DNA from: Snodgrassella alvi wkB2
Lineage (GTDB): Bacteria > Pseudomonadota > Gammaproteobacteria > Burkholderiales > Neisseriaceae
Length of the DNA stretch: 64,000 bases
NCBI RefSeq assembly: GCF_000600005.1
Contig: NZ_CP007446.1
Location: 832,894-896,893, forward strand
Direction of reading: 5' to 3'
The notes under the pieces are model-generated. The model had not been told where the DNA came from. It was given only the letters and a program-made list of their open reading frames with translations, and did not search any database. Positions 36,108 through 46,567 of this stretch are shown here, piece by piece. Within the stretch, counting starts at the first letter, position 1, and every line of letters starts with the position of its first letter. The position numbers were made by a program, and so were the translations under genes.

Positions 36108-37407
36108 TCTGTCCGGCCTCTTCATCAAGATTATGTAAGAACGCCAGTTTTTCGGCGATTTTAATTTCCAGCCCGCGAGCTACCGGCTGATAGAATGCCG
36201 GTTCATCCATCCCTTCAGGCATGTAGGTTTCTCCGGCCGCATAGGCATTAGGTTCATCATGGGCATAGCGGTATTCACGCCCGTAGCCCAGCTCTTTCAT
36301 TAACTTAGTCGGTGCATTGCGTAAATGAACCGGTACTTCATTGGACGGGTGTTTTTTGACAAAAGCACAGGCTTCGTTATACGCAAGATAACCGGCATTG
36401 CTTTTTGCCGCACACGCCAGATACAGCACTGCCTGCGCCAGAGCCAGTTCCCCTTCAGGGCTGCCGAGTCGTTCAAAAGTCTGCGCTGCATCATTGGCTA
36501 TTTGCATCGCTCTCGGATCAGCCAGACCAATATCTTCCCATGCCATACGAATTATACGTCTTGCCAGATAGCGGGGATCAGCACCACCATCCAGCATCCG
36601 GGTAAACCAGTACAGAGCGGCATTCGGATGAGATCCGCGTACTGATTTATGCAGTGCAGAAATCTGTTCGTAGAAGCTGTCGCCGCCTTTATCAAAACGG
36701 CGTAATTGCGTGCCAAGACTGCCGGCAGTTAACTCTGCGCTGATTTCAGTTTGCTGCTGTGCTTGTGCGGTATGAATCAGTTGTTCGAGTAAATTCAGAA
36801 AACGCCGGCCATCACCATCAGCGCTGTTAAGGATTAATGTCTGTGCATCCGAACTGATACTGAATGATTGAAACTCAGGCAGGCTGAAAACTTTATTTTG
36901 CAATTGTTTCAGTTCTTCAATGCTGAGTGAGTGCAGGGTATACACCTGTGATCGGCTTAGTAGTGCCGGATTAACCTCAAAAGAAGGATTTTCTGTTGTA
37001 GCGCCTATAAAAGTAAATAAGCCGTTTTCGACATAAGGTAAAAATGCATCCTGCTGTGATTTATTAAAGCGATGTACTTCATCGACAAAAAGTATGGTGC
37101 GTTGTCCCTGTTGTAAAGCCAGCTGAGCTTTTTCAACCGCTGTACGGATTTCTTTTACTCCGGAAAAAACCGCTGATAAAGGAATAAACAGAGCATTAAA
37201 GCTTTGTGCCAGAATCCGTGCCAGAGTGGTTTTACCCACGCCGGGAGGACCCCATAACAGCATGGAATGTAGATGTCCGGTTTCTACAGCAACACGCAGA
37301 GGTTTACCGGTACCAATCAGGTGTTGCTGCCCGATTACTTCGTCCAGATTTTTCGGGCGTAACTGTTCTGCCAGTGGTGGTAAAGGTTTCTGATTAAATA
37401 AATCCAT
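36094..37407 (-). CDS. rarA: Replication-associated recombination protein RarA
   Basis: 437-residue AAA+ ATPase related to clamp-loader subunits and eukaryotic WRNIP1, acting at stalled forks. Walker A GPPGVGKT (53-60), Walker B FVDEVHRF, sensor TTENPSFEVN, then the helical tetramerisation domain (GADPRYLARRIIRMAWEDIGLADP). It is the only gene upstream of galM on this strand. Confidence 0.95.
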   Translation of the reverse strand: MDLFNQKPLPPLAEQLRPKNLDEVIGQQHLIGTGKPLRVAVETGHLHSMLLWGPPGVGKTTLARILAQSFNALFIPLSAVFSGVKEIRTAVEKAQLALQQGQRTILFVDEVHRFNKSQQDAFLPYVENGLFTFIGATTENPSFEVNPALLSRSQVYTLHSLSIEELKQLQNKVFSLPEFQSFSISSDAQTLILNSADGDGRRFLNLLEQLIHTAQAQQQTEISAELTAGSLGTQLRRFDKGGDSFYEQISALHKSVRGSHPNAALYWFTRMLDGGADPRYLARRIIRMAWEDIGLADPRAMQIANDAAQTFERLGSPEGELALAQAVLYLACAAKSNAGYLAYNEACAFVKKHPSNEVPVHLRNAPTKLMKELGYGREYRYAHDEPNAYAAGETYMPEGMDEPAFYQPVARGLEIKIAEKLAFLHNLDEEAGQNEIK

Positions 37408-37575
37408 AACGTGTCATTCAGTACACGATAATTCGTGTAATATATTGTACCTGATTATGTAAACTTTGCAGGGCTGATAACCATTGGATTATGGGTATAA
37501 TCAGTATGGTTATATATTGTATAAATAAGAAAAGTTGTATTCTAGACTTAAATTTAATCCAACTGAAGAAATTGT

Positions 37576-37923
37576 ATGAGTAAAATATTGTTTTTTCTGG
37601 TTTTTGTAGTTGTAGTGATAGGGGCTTATATAAATTATGACCGAAAATCAGAATACGGGCTGATATCTGGTATTGGCAGATATATGATCGATCAGGAATG
37701 TCAGCGTCAGTTTGGTCAGTCGGTAAATAAACAGTTGACAGAATTATTTATCATCAAAAGAATCAGTCAAAAGGATTGTAACTGTATTGCAGTACATGCA
37801 AGTCGAAAACTCAGCATTAAAGAAATTGCAAAAATGGTCGATCCGCAGGTTCGTCAGCAAAGAGTGCGTGAATTTACTGTATCTCAGGCCAGAGTATGCA
37901 GGATAAGATTCCAGCGTTATTAA
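37576..37923 (+). CDS. Small membrane-anchored protein, unknown
   Basis: 115 residues. One N-terminal hydrophobic segment (3-21) is followed by a basic soluble part with four cysteines (QECQR, KDCNC, RVCRI). The orientation suggests an inner-membrane anchor with the rest in the periplasm, where the cysteines could form disulfides. No family recognised. Thirty-eight bases before thrC and possibly co-transcribed. Confidence 0.65.
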   Translation: MSKILFFLVFVVVVIGAYINYDRKSEYGLISGIGRYMIDQECQRQFGQSVNKQLTELFIIKRISQKDCNCIAVHASRKLSIKEIAKMVDPQVRQQRVREFTVSQARVCRIRFQRY

Positions 37924-37961
37924 CTATAGCTCAAATATGATTAAATCATACGGGAGAAACA

Positions 37962-39377
37962 ATGAAATACATTAGTACCAGAGGGCAGACCGCGCCAAAA
38001 AGTTTTAGTCAGGCATTAATGGCAGGTCTGGCAGATGACGGTGGTTTATTATTACCACAAAGCTATCCGCATATTGATACATTTACTCTTCATGAGTGGC
38101 GGTCATTAAGTTATGCTGAACTGGCTATGCAGATTATCAGTCTGTTTGCTACTGATATTCCTAAAGCAGATTTACAGACGATAGTTAATAAGACATATAC
38201 AAAAGAAATATTCGGAAGTAATGAGATTACTCCGGTCAGAACTTTGCATGATGGAATTCTGATTGAAGGACTTTCAAATGGTCCGACGCTGGCATTTAAA
38301 GATATGGCCATGCAATTATTGGGTAATTTGTTTGAGTATGTGCTGGAACGTGAAAACCGCTTTCTGAATATTATCGGCGCCACCAGTGGCGATACCGGTT
38401 CTGCTGCTGAGTATGCTCTGCGCGGCAAAAAGCGGGTAAATGTATTTATGTTGTCGCCATATGGAAAAATGAGTGATTTCCAGCGTGCTCAGATGTATAG
38501 CCTGAAAGACAGTAACATTTTTAATATTGCTGTTAAAGGCATGTTCGATGATTGCCAGGATATTGTAAAAGCGCTGCAGAATGATCATGCTTTTAAGGCA
38601 CACTATCATTTAAGTACAGTTAATTCTATCAACTGGGGGCGTATTGTTGCGCAGGTGGTGTATTACTTTAAGGGCTATTTTGCAGCTACCAGCACAAATG
38701 AACAGAAGATTTCATTCTGCGTACCCAGTGGTAATTTTGGTAATGTGCTCGCAGGACATATTGCCCGAAGCATGGGGCTGCCTATTCATCGCCTGATTGT
38801 TGCTACAAATGAAAATGATGTGTTGAATGAATTTTTCAATACCGGCCATTATCGTCCTCGTGATGCGGCACATACATTTGTTACTTCAAGCCCGTCTATG
38901 GATATTTCCAAAGCTTCTAATTTTGAACGCTTTGTTTATGATTTGCTTGACCATGATGGTTCTCATGTGCAAAAACTCTGGCAGCAGGTTGCAGCAGGCA
39001 ATGGATTTGATTTAAGCCATATGCTGAATAAAATTCAGCATCAGTATGGTTTTGCTGCTGGTAAAAGTACTCATGCTGATCGTTTGCAAACCATTGCTCA
39101 GGTGTATCAGGAGGACAATGAACTGATTGATCCGCATACAGCAGATGGCGTAAAGGTAGCGCGACAGTTGCGCGAAGCCGGCGAAATCATTGTGTGTCTG
39201 GAAACTGCTCTGGCAGCTAAATTTGCACAGACTATTCATGAGGCAGTTGGAAGTGATGTAACCATACCGCGCCCTGATAATCTAGACGGACTGGAAGATT
39301 TACCACAGCATGTTACCGTGATGGATAATGATGCGGCTGCGGTTAAACGGTTTGTGGAAACACAATTGGATAAATAA
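37962..39377 (+). CDS. thrC: Threonine synthase
   Basis: PLP enzyme converting O-phosphohomoserine to threonine. 471 residues, the long bacterial/fungal class. Lys113 in LAFKDMAMQLLG binds PLP; ATSGDTGSAAEYAL, STVNSINWGRI and VPSGNFGN form the cofactor and substrate sites. GGGAGAAACA before the ATG. Ends at a strong terminator. Confidence 0.96.
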   Translation: MKYISTRGQTAPKSFSQALMAGLADDGGLLLPQSYPHIDTFTLHEWRSLSYAELAMQIISLFATDIPKADLQTIVNKTYTKEIFGSNEITPVRTLHDGILIEGLSNGPTLAFKDMAMQLLGNLFEYVLERENRFLNIIGATSGDTGSAAEYALRGKKRVNVFMLSPYGKMSDFQRAQMYSLKDSNIFNIAVKGMFDDCQDIVKALQNDHAFKAHYHLSTVNSINWGRIVAQVVYYFKGYFAATSTNEQKISFCVPSGNFGNVLAGHIARSMGLPIHRLIVATNENDVLNEFFNTGHYRPRDAAHTFVTSSPSMDISKASNFERFVYDLLDHDGSHVQKLWQQVAAGNGFDLSHMLNKIQHQYGFAAGKSTHADRLQTIAQVYQEDNELIDPHTADGVKVARQLREAGEIIVCLETALAAKFAQTIHEAVGSDVTIPRPDNLDGLEDLPQHVTVMDNDAAAVKRFVETQLDK

Positions 39378-39405
39378 AAGTAGATGTAAGTTTTTTCAAA
39401 TTTTA

Positions 39406-39438
39406 AAGGCCGGCATGGTTATGCCGGCCTTAGTTTTT
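39406..39438. terminator. Terminator between thrC and CPA1 antiporter
   Basis: AAGGCCGGCAT / ATGCCGGCCTT, 11-bp perfect stem with GGTT loop (39406-39431), followed by AGTTTTT on the plus strand. Convergent genes; probably serves both. Confidence 0.9.
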
Positions 39439-39442
39439 CAAA

Positions 39443-40945
39443 TTAGAAATTATCCGGATTTTCCAGTTTATCTACTTTCTGTTTTAATTCTTCAGGAGTC
39501 AGTGCAATTTCTTCACTTGGATTAGCCGCTGCAGTGGCTACTGCAACAGGATTATAGACAGAAATGTATTCTGATCCGTCAGAACGATCCTCAATAGTGT
39601 ACATCACTCCGCTGCGGTTGAAACGGTGGCACTGGCGCTGATACCAGCCTCTGAACCCAGTTTTAGGTTCATTCGGGTTGTAATAGAATGCGTTGAGTAT
39701 TTCCGGTAAGCCAAGGCCGCATACCACACCGGAAAGCAATACACAGATAAATGTATAACCAACCAGAATATCGCTGTATTTAGCCAATGCTGGCATATTG
39801 GCTACAGCCAGTATCAGGGCGAGAGAGATACCACCACGTACACCGCCCCAAGACAAAATGGTAAGGCTGCCATGGTAGCTTTTCTTATATACTTTCGGGA
39901 ACAACATAAATGCCAGTATGTTTCCGACAAAACGGCTCAGATGCAGTAATACGAAAGCTATAATACCGCCGATAACCAGAGTTTTGCTCATATCAACGAT
40001 AAAGAGTTCCAGACCGATTAAGGTAAACAGAAATGAATTGATGATGCCTTCTACAGCGTGCCAGAAGTTATTAACATCATCTATTTCTTTTTTCTGTAAA
40101 ACTTCCTGCCATTTATTTCCAACGATCAAACCGCCGACTACACAGGCAATTGGGCCGGACGCATGAGCAAAATAAGCCACCAGATAAGAACCGGAAGCCA
40201 GCAAAGCTGTTGTCAGAATCAGTGATTCATTTTCATGTTTGCCATGCAACAGGCGCAATGCGCCAATGCCGAAAATAAACCCGATAATAACGGCAACAAC
40301 AATTTCATAGAAGAAATTTTCAATAACACCTAAAGGAGATACGTGCTGACCATTAATCAGGGTAAGAATGGTCATGAATACTACGATACACATGGCATCA
40401 TTGAATAATGATTCACCTTCCAGTTTAACCATTAAATGGCGCGGGGTACGTACTGAGCTCAGAACGCCTTTAATACCGATAGGGTCTGTTGCGCCCAGAG
40501 CAGAGCCCAGTAACAGCAGAACCAGTAAAGGAACATGATCGCCGACCAAAAACTGAAACCCATATAGCAGACCGCCAAACAACACTGAGCACAGCAATAA
40601 TCCCAGAGTGGCCAGAATCAGAATTTGTCTCCAGTAACGCTTTAAATCAGAAATCTTAAATTTAAGAGCAGAGGAGGTCAGGATAAAGCAGATTACGCCG
40701 TTTACCAGAAAATCATAAAAATTAATATGACTTACGGCTGCCTTTAACGCCATGATATCTACATGGATAAAATGATTGCGTCCGAATAAATTCATGCCCC
40801 ATTGCAGTGCAAATACCAGAATGGCTGAAACAATCGGTACGCCAATGGCCTGCGGCATATCAAATAAGCGTTTATTTAATAATGTGGTGACAATAGACAG
40901 TGAAAAAATAACCGTTATTGCCTGTAAAAAAAGTACACTACCCAT
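39443..40945 (-). CDS. Cation:proton antiporter, CPA1 (NhaP-like) family
   Basis: 500 residues with about 12 helices and a ~75-residue cytoplasmic tail. The ion-binding signature is visible: GATDPIGIKGVL (Asp of helix 5) and EGESLFNDAMCIV (the ND motif), both typical of electroneutral Na+(K+)/H+ exchangers. Likely inner-membrane pH and cation homeostasis; ion choice cannot be told. Transcribed alone. Confidence 0.9.
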   Translation of the reverse strand: MGSVLFLQAITVIFSLSIVTTLLNKRLFDMPQAIGVPIVSAILVFALQWGMNLFGRNHFIHVDIMALKAAVSHINFYDFLVNGVICFILTSSALKFKISDLKRYWRQILILATLGLLLCSVLFGGLLYGFQFLVGDHVPLLVLLLLGSALGATDPIGIKGVLSSVRTPRHLMVKLEGESLFNDAMCIVVFMTILTLINGQHVSPLGVIENFFYEIVVAVIIGFIFGIGALRLLHGKHENESLILTTALLASGSYLVAYFAHASGPIACVVGGLIVGNKWQEVLQKKEIDDVNNFWHAVEGIINSFLFTLIGLELFIVDMSKTLVIGGIIAFVLLHLSRFVGNILAFMLFPKVYKKSYHGSLTILSWGGVRGGISLALILAVANMPALAKYSDILVGYTFICVLLSGVVCGLGLPEILNAFYYNPNEPKTGFRGWYQRQCHRFNRSGVMYTIEDRSDGSEYISVYNPVAVATAAANPSEEIALTPEELKQKVDKLENPDNF

Positions 40946-41049
40946 GCAAACAGTTTTCCTTTATTTAAGTATTGTAATAAGTTGCTGATGAATCGAATCT
41001 GTCGCAGTTTGTAGCAGGTTCCCCTTGAATCAAAACTTGCAATAATAAC

Positions 41050-41988
41050 TTACGAATCAAATTCATCCAGTAAATCAGGTGCTGGAATAAAATAGAGACT
41101 GCCGCTTACCGGTGTACTGAAATCCAGCAGACGGTCTACGTGACCTTCGTCATTTCCGGTAAACATATGCTGCAGCATTTGGCGTGTTACTGCAAATGAA
41201 CGTGCATAACCGATAAAAAACGTACCGTACTCATTTTTTGACGGATGAGCAAATGCTACATTGGCACGAATAATTTTCAGTTCATTGCCTTGTGCATCAT
41301 AAGCCTTACTCACGTTACTATGCGCAGTTTTCGGCTTTTCTTCATCAGAAAGCTCAATGTCATTAAAACGGCGCCGGCCAATGACTTTTTCCTGTTCTTC
41401 TACTGATAATTGCCGCCATGCCTGCATGTTATGCAGATATTTCTGAGTAAAAGCATAACTGCCGTTGCGGAATAACGGATCTTCATCACCCACCAGAGCA
41501 TATTCTGCTTTGGATACATCTTCCGGATTTTCAGTACCATCAACGAAACCGATGATAGCGCGACCATCCAGATAACGGAAACCACTTACTTCATCAATGG
41601 AATAAGTCGCATCAGCCAGTAATTCATCAATCATTGCGGCCATTTCATAACAAATGTCCTGACGATCGGCACGGATATGAAAGAAAAGATCGCCTGCTGT
41701 CGCTACGGCAGTATGTTTTTCGCCTTTAATAGCAGTAAAAGGAACCAGTTCCTTAGGCTTTGGTTTACCCGGCCTCAGCTTGTCCCAGGCTTCCGAACCA
41801 ATCCCCATTAATGCATTAAAATTTTCATCATGAAACCGGCCATGCATGCTGCGTACTAACGCTGAAAAACCAGTAATAAATTCGAGTACCTTGGTAATCG
41901 CTGCCTGATTATTCTGTATCCCTAACGTAATAAATAAAGCACTTTTACCCGGATAAGCTAATACTGAAGGTGTTCTGTATATTGTCAT
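41050..41988 (-). CDS. Dyp-type heme peroxidase
   Basis: 312 residues. The GxxDG motif is GFVDG (147-151) with distal Asp150; the proximal heme His is probably His223 (KTAHSNV) and the distal Arg241 lies in IIRANVAF. YfeX/B-type Dyp peroxidases oxidise porphyrinogens and dyes with peroxide. No Tat signal at the N-terminus, so cytosolic. Divergent from the YbaL-type antiporter. Confidence 0.92.
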   Translation of the reverse strand: MTIYRTPSVLAYPGKSALFITLGIQNNQAAITKVLEFITGFSALVRSMHGRFHDENFNALMGIGSEAWDKLRPGKPKPKELVPFTAIKGEKHTAVATAGDLFFHIRADRQDICYEMAAMIDELLADATYSIDEVSGFRYLDGRAIIGFVDGTENPEDVSKAEYALVGDEDPLFRNGSYAFTQKYLHNMQAWRQLSVEEQEKVIGRRRFNDIELSDEEKPKTAHSNVSKAYDAQGNELKIIRANVAFAHPSKNEYGTFFIGYARSFAVTRQMLQHMFTGNDEGHVDRLLDFSTPVSGSLYFIPAPDLLDEFDS

Positions 41989-42319
41989 TAATAAATACTT
42001 TCCTAAACCATTATTATAATGAAATCAACGTACGTTATTAAGTACAAACTGACATGAATTTAAATATTTTTAACTATGTCATAAAAATCGCCTGTAAATA
42101 TGTTCAGCACTGTAAACCGAACCGAGTAATAAATCCGGCTTTTCTCACTGCCTGTATTAGTAACGCAATTAATAAATGGGGATACTTATACATAAGATAT
42201 GAAAATTATCGATAAAATATGATAATTATAACCTAAAAGCGTACAAAAGCTTTTATTTGCTGATATTTTTCCGCTAGTATAGATTACTTACTATTATTTA
42301 CTATTACCCTGAGAAAGCA
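41989..42319. other. Divergent promoter region, Dyp peroxidase and ybaL
   Basis: 331 bases with both promoters. AATTATC (42204-42210) and GATAATT (42221-42227) form a 7-bp inverted repeat with a 10-base spacer about 93 bases before the ybaL start, an operator-like arrangement. Confidence 0.5.
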
Positions 42320-44050
42320 ATGCATCACTCATTTCCATTGGTTGAAACCATCGTAGGTGGTTTATTTTTCGCCTTTGTGCTCGGTTATATCGCACATAAG
42401 CTGCGTATGCCTCCGCTGGTCGGCTATCTGCTGGCCGGCATAATTGTCGGACCGTATACCAAAGGATTTACTGCTGATATGCATTTATCACAGCAACTGG
42501 CCGAACTGGGCGTGATTTTGCTGATGTTTGGAGTGGGGCTGCATTTTTCCATTCGCGATTTGCTGGCGGTTAAGCGGGTAGCGATACCGGGCGCACTTAT
42601 CCAGATTGTTCTGGCTACTTTACTTGGCTGGTTGCTTGCCTGTCTGGCCGGCTGGACAACAGGTGCGGGTATTGTCTTCGGATTGGCTCTATCTTGTGCT
42701 TCAACTGTTGTCTTAATAGCGGCTTTACAGCGCTGGCATTTGGGGGATTCTACACAGGGGCGAATTGCCACCGGCTGGCTGATTGTTGAAGATATTGCCA
42801 TGGTGTTTGTGCTGGTGATGATTCCGGCTCTGGCACCGGTTTTATCAGGAGAGGGAGCTGTTTCCAGTGCAAATTTGCTTTATTTGCTGGGTAAAACCGG
42901 AGTACAAATCATTGCATTTATACTGGTTATGCTTTTTCTTGGTCGCAGAATAATTCCATGGTCTTTACAGCGTGTAGTGAGCACCGGAAGTCCTGAGTTG
43001 TTTCGTCTGGCTGTCATTGCTATTGCTTTAGGCTGTGCCATACTGGCCAATTACTTATTCGGTGTGTCGTTTGCTCTAGGTGCTTTTTTTGCCGGAGCCA
43101 TCATCAGCGAAACCAGTATGAATCACACTGCTGAAGAAGCATCCGGCGGCTTACGTGATTTTTTTACCGTACTGTTTTTTGTTTCTGTGGGTATGCTGTT
43201 TGATCCTAGTATTATTATCCGTAATCCATTATTACTCTTAGCCACTTTATTAGTGGTGGTAATAGGTAAAAGTGCAGGAGCATTTTTGATTGTGCGTGTA
43301 TTCGGCTATCCGCATCAAACTGCACTAACAATTGCTGTTGCGCTGGCTCAGATCGGTGAGTTTTCTTTCATGATTGCCAGTCTGGGCGCGGTATACAATA
43401 TTTTGCCGCAATTAGCCAGTGATCTGATTCTGGGTAGTGCACTAATATCCATAATCTGTAACCCGTTTTTATTTGTCTGGCTCAACAGCTATCTGGAAAA
43501 ACAGTCACAGCAAAAAACTTCTGCTACAACCATTGTGTCCGAGAGTAATCGATTATCAGATAAACCTCATGCCAAAGTAGCTGCACCGATTAAGCCGGTT
43601 TCAATCTATTTTGTAGATGAAGATATGGCTATTGCTCCTGCGGTGAGCGATCATACAGTGTTGGTGGGTGCAGGCCCGGTCGGACAAGAAATAATCAGAC
43701 ATTTGCACGCACGTAATGAAACAGTCTATGTACAGGAAAATCGTTTAGAAGCTGTTACCGAGTTGCGTGCACGTCAGATACCCGTTGCCTATGGGCATGC
43801 ATTATCAGATGGGATGCTGGACGCTGTATTTGTTGCTCAGGCTAAAAATCTGATTATTACTATTCAGAATAAAACTGAAGTGATATCAATTATAAAGGCT
43901 GCCATTGCACTTAATCCGCAACTGCACATAGTCACATTCAGCAGATATGAACAAGACAAACAGTTGTTTATTCAGGCAGGGGCAACCAAAGTTGTTGACA
44001 GTCAGCTCGTACTGGCCAATGAAATTATGCAAGCATTCGGACAGGTCTGA
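42320..44050 (+). CDS. ybaL: YbaL-type monovalent cation:proton antiporter (CPA2, Kef-like)
   Basis: 576 residues. N-terminal ~380 residues are the CPA2 membrane domain (PPLVGYLLAGIIVGP, AELGVILLMFGVGLHFS, GWLIVEDIAMVFVL), then a linker and a C-terminal TrkA-N/RCK domain (VLVGAGPVGQEIIRHL). The sequence follows E. coli YbaL closely (MHH start, VETIVGGL, GFTADMHL). Likely K+ efflux or exchange, gated by a nucleotide on the RCK domain. GAGAAAGCA lies before the ATG. Confidence 0.9.
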   Translation: MHHSFPLVETIVGGLFFAFVLGYIAHKLRMPPLVGYLLAGIIVGPYTKGFTADMHLSQQLAELGVILLMFGVGLHFSIRDLLAVKRVAIPGALIQIVLATLLGWLLACLAGWTTGAGIVFGLALSCASTVVLIAALQRWHLGDSTQGRIATGWLIVEDIAMVFVLVMIPALAPVLSGEGAVSSANLLYLLGKTGVQIIAFILVMLFLGRRIIPWSLQRVVSTGSPELFRLAVIAIALGCAILANYLFGVSFALGAFFAGAIISETSMNHTAEEASGGLRDFFTVLFFVSVGMLFDPSIIIRNPLLLLATLLVVVIGKSAGAFLIVRVFGYPHQTALTIAVALAQIGEFSFMIASLGAVYNILPQLASDLILGSALISIICNPFLFVWLNSYLEKQSQQKTSATTIVSESNRLSDKPHAKVAAPIKPVSIYFVDEDMAIAPAVSDHTVLVGAGPVGQEIIRHLHARNETVYVQENRLEAVTELRARQIPVAYGHALSDGMLDAVFVAQAKNLIITIQNKTEVISIIKAAIALNPQLHIVTFSRYEQDKQLFIQAGATKVVDSQLVLANEIMQAFGQV

Positions 44051-44135
44051 AAACTGGCATTGATTCCCATAGAAAAATATAATTTTTTTATTAGTTTTTA
44101 AAAATAATCCAGTATCCTGAGAATGATATTTTCTG

Positions 44136-44182
44136 AAACAGGCGTAAATCAATAATTATCTAATATTGGTTTGCGCCTGTTT
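44136..44182. terminator. Convergent terminator between ybaL and yajR-like gene
   Basis: AAACAGGCGTAAA (44136-44148) pairs with TTTGCGCCTGTTT (44170-44182) over 13 bp with one wobble; the 21-base interior contains a CAAT/ATTG pair. Sits between convergent stops. Confidence 0.8.
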
Positions 44183-44186
44183 TGGT

Positions 44187-45572
44187 TTAATTACTTATAG
44201 TATCGATGAATACTTCCAGTTGTTCACGGTTAGTAATTTTGCTGTCTATTTTGATATATATACTGTGTTCTTCAGGAATAATTAGTACCTGATGTACACC
44301 AGCCTGTTCAAGTAATTGTTCTCGGGCATTGTCAGGTAAAACACGACCCTGTTTCAGGATAATGCGCAGACTGGCCAAATAGGGTGGTTCGTGCATTGTC
44401 AGGCTCAGTAGAAGCCAGATAAAAGTTAATCCTGTGCCGAAGATAAAAACACTATGTGCACCGGTATGTGCAGCCAGCCAGCCTCCGATTGTTCCTCCGC
44501 AGGCTACGCCCAGAAACTGTCCGGTTGCATAGATGCCCATTGCAGTGCCTTTATAACCTGCCGGTGCTTCTTTACTTACCCATGAAGGCAAGAGTGCTTC
44601 CATCAGATTAAAAGCAATAAAGAATAATAAAACACCTGTGACAAGCGGCCAGAAAGAAATATTAGCCAGCCATAATACACTTTCAGCAATCAACAGTCCG
44701 GCTACACACAAGATAAACACTTGCTTCATTTGCCGTTTGCTTTCAGCGTAAATAATTGGTGGCAGAACAGTAATGAAAGCAATCAGCATCGTGTATAAAT
44801 AAATCTGCCAATGTCTTGCTGCCGGAAAGCCTGCCTGTTCCAGTTGTATAGGCAGCGCGACAAAAGTCGACATAAGCAGAAAATGCATGCAGAAAATACC
44901 GATGTTCAGCTTAAACAGGGCAGGGTTGCGCAGTACAGTACCAAAACTGCCGCGTACAATGCCTGATTCACGGTTAAGTACATGAACAGTACTGTCGGGT
45001 ACAAAAAACAATGTCAGGCCGATAGCAGCCAGTGCCAGTATCGCAATAACCCAGAATAATCCGTGTAAACCTATTGCATGTGTAATGATAGGGCCGCAGA
45101 CCATGGCAATTGCAAAAGTGATACCAAAGCTAATACCAATAAAAGCCATGGCTTTGGTGCGGTTTTGTTCGCGCGTCAGGTCAGATAACAATGCCATTAC
45201 AGCTGCTGCGATAGCACCACTGCCTTGTAATGCACGTCCCAGTATGATTCCCCAGATAGAGGATGTTAAAGCAGCAATAATGCTGCCCAGAGTGAAAATC
45301 AGCAAGCCGCCTACAATTAAAGGTTTACGCCCGAAACGGTCAGACCACAAACCAAAAGGAATTTGCAATATAGCCTGCATCAGACCATAAATTCCGATTG
45401 CCAGTCCGATTAGGCTTTCACTTGCTCCCTCTAATTTCATACCATAAGTAGTCAGAACAGGAAGAACCATAAACATGCCCAGCATGCGCAGCGAAAAGAC
45501 TGCCCCTAACCCCCAAGTTGCACGCCTTTCGGCAAGATTCATGTGTGTATCGGTGTTGTTCTTGGAATTCAT
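44187..45572 (-). CDS. yajR: MFS transporter, YajR-like with C-terminal YAM domain
   Basis: 461 residues: 12 helices of the major facilitator fold with motif A GLWSDRFGRKPLI (loop 2-3), then a ~60-residue soluble ferredoxin-like domain (VLPDNAREQLLEQAG, VHQVLIIPEEHSIYIKID), which is the YAM domain known from E. coli YajR. A proton-driven exporter of unknown substrate is expected. The ATG at 45572 lacks a good ribosome binding site; the Met at residue 11 is an alternative. Confidence 0.82.
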   Translation of the reverse strand: MNSKNNTDTHMNLAERRATWGLGAVFSLRMLGMFMVLPVLTTYGMKLEGASESLIGLAIGIYGLMQAILQIPFGLWSDRFGRKPLIVGGLLIFTLGSIIAALTSSIWGIILGRALQGSGAIAAAVMALLSDLTREQNRTKAMAFIGISFGITFAIAMVCGPIITHAIGLHGLFWVIAILALAAIGLTLFFVPDSTVHVLNRESGIVRGSFGTVLRNPALFKLNIGIFCMHFLLMSTFVALPIQLEQAGFPAARHWQIYLYTMLIAFITVLPPIIYAESKRQMKQVFILCVAGLLIAESVLWLANISFWPLVTGVLLFFIAFNLMEALLPSWVSKEAPAGYKGTAMGIYATGQFLGVACGGTIGGWLAAHTGAHSVFIFGTGLTFIWLLLSLTMHEPPYLASLRIILKQGRVLPDNAREQLLEQAGVHQVLIIPEEHSIYIKIDSKITNREQLEVFIDTISN

Positions 45573-45594
45573 GTTTAATACTGCTTAAAAGAAA

Positions 45595-45628
45595 AACCTG
45601 CCTATTGTAAAAGAAACAAAGGCAGGTT
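45595..45628 (-). terminator. Terminator of the cyo operon
   Basis: AACCTGCCT (45595-45603) pairs with AGGCAGGTT (45620-45628). On the minus strand the stem runs into TTTTCTTTT. Forty bases past the cyoE stop. Confidence 0.85.
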
Positions 45629-45667
45629 GGGTTGGTTTGCGTATTGTTATATATTTATGTCACGGTA

Positions 45668-46558
45668 TCAGCCAGCAAAGCTTAATACAGTTTGTGAGGC
45701 CGGAGTCATAAAATCTACCGACATCATTATGCTTAAGGTAGTGATAGCAATAATCGAAAACACAAACAGTTTGCGTGCCCATATACGATCATTATTCTGT
45801 GCTTTATAGCCGGATAATGCCATACACAGCCACCACACGCTGACAGCAGCAGCAACGACCAGATATTTGTAGCCGGCGTAGCCGCCTATTGACAGCATCA
45901 ATGTTGCAAACATAAAGGCAATAATATAAAACGTGATATGGTGTTTTGCTACAGCAATGCCTTTTACTACCGGTAAAACCGGAATATTAGCCGCCTGATA
46001 ATCCTTAAAGCGGTAAATCGCGATTGCATAGGAATGCGGCATCTGCCAGAGACTGAAAATCGCCAGCAGAATAAGTGCACCTGCATCAAAATTATTGCTT
46101 ACAGCGCAATAACCGATTACTGGTGGTGCGGCACCTGACAGACTGCCAATTAAAGTTCCGTAAACAGAATGCCGTTTCATATAGAGACTGTAAATCCCTA
46201 CATAAACCACAAAGCCCATTACAGATAACCACATGGCTAAGGGATTTGCGCCAAAATAAAGCACAATAAATCCGGCAATACCCAGTATCGTGGCCAGTGC
46301 AAATGTTACACGGGCAGATGCTAAGCCCCGCACAAGCACACGATTCTTAGTACGCTCCATTTTCGGATCAATATCACGGTCAATCAGATTATTAAACGCA
46401 CAGCCGGAGGCTACTACCAAAGACACGCCCAGCAGGGTAAGGATTAGCAGGTAGCCGTTTATGCTGCCTTTTGACGCCAGCAAAAACCCGCCGACAACCG
46501 AAATCAGGTTGCCGACGATAATACCTGGTTTTGTTACTTGCAGGTATGGCTTAATCAT
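45668..46558 (-). CDS. cyoE: Heme O synthase (protoheme IX farnesyltransferase)
   Basis: 296 residues, about nine helices, UbiA superfamily. Attaches farnesyl to heme b, making the heme O of the bo3 oxidase. Motifs [17 protein letters not shown] (prenyl-PP/Mg site 1) and [17 protein letters not shown] (site 2). Last gene of the cyoABCDE run; 9 bases after cyoD. Confidence 0.95.
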   Translation of the reverse strand: MIKPYLQVTKPGIIVGNLISVVGGFLLASKGSINGYLLILTLLGVSLVVASGCAFNNLIDRDIDPKMERTKNRVLVRGLASARVTFALATILGIAGFIVLYFGANPLAMWLSVMGFVVYVGIYSLYMKRHSVYGTLIGSLSGAAPPVIGYCAVSNNFDAGALILLAIFSLWQMPHSYAIAIYRFKDYQAANIPVLPVVKGIAVAKHHITFYIIAFMFATLMLSIGGYAGYKYLVVAAAVSVWWLCMALSGYKAQNNDRIWARKLFVFSIIAITTLSIMMSVDFMTPASQTVLSFAG

Positions 46559-46567
46559 GAACTGCCT

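Noticed and set aside
38827-39525. Overlapping plus-strand frames in the 3' half of thrC
   Set aside because: Shadow frames of thrC, the last running through its terminator.
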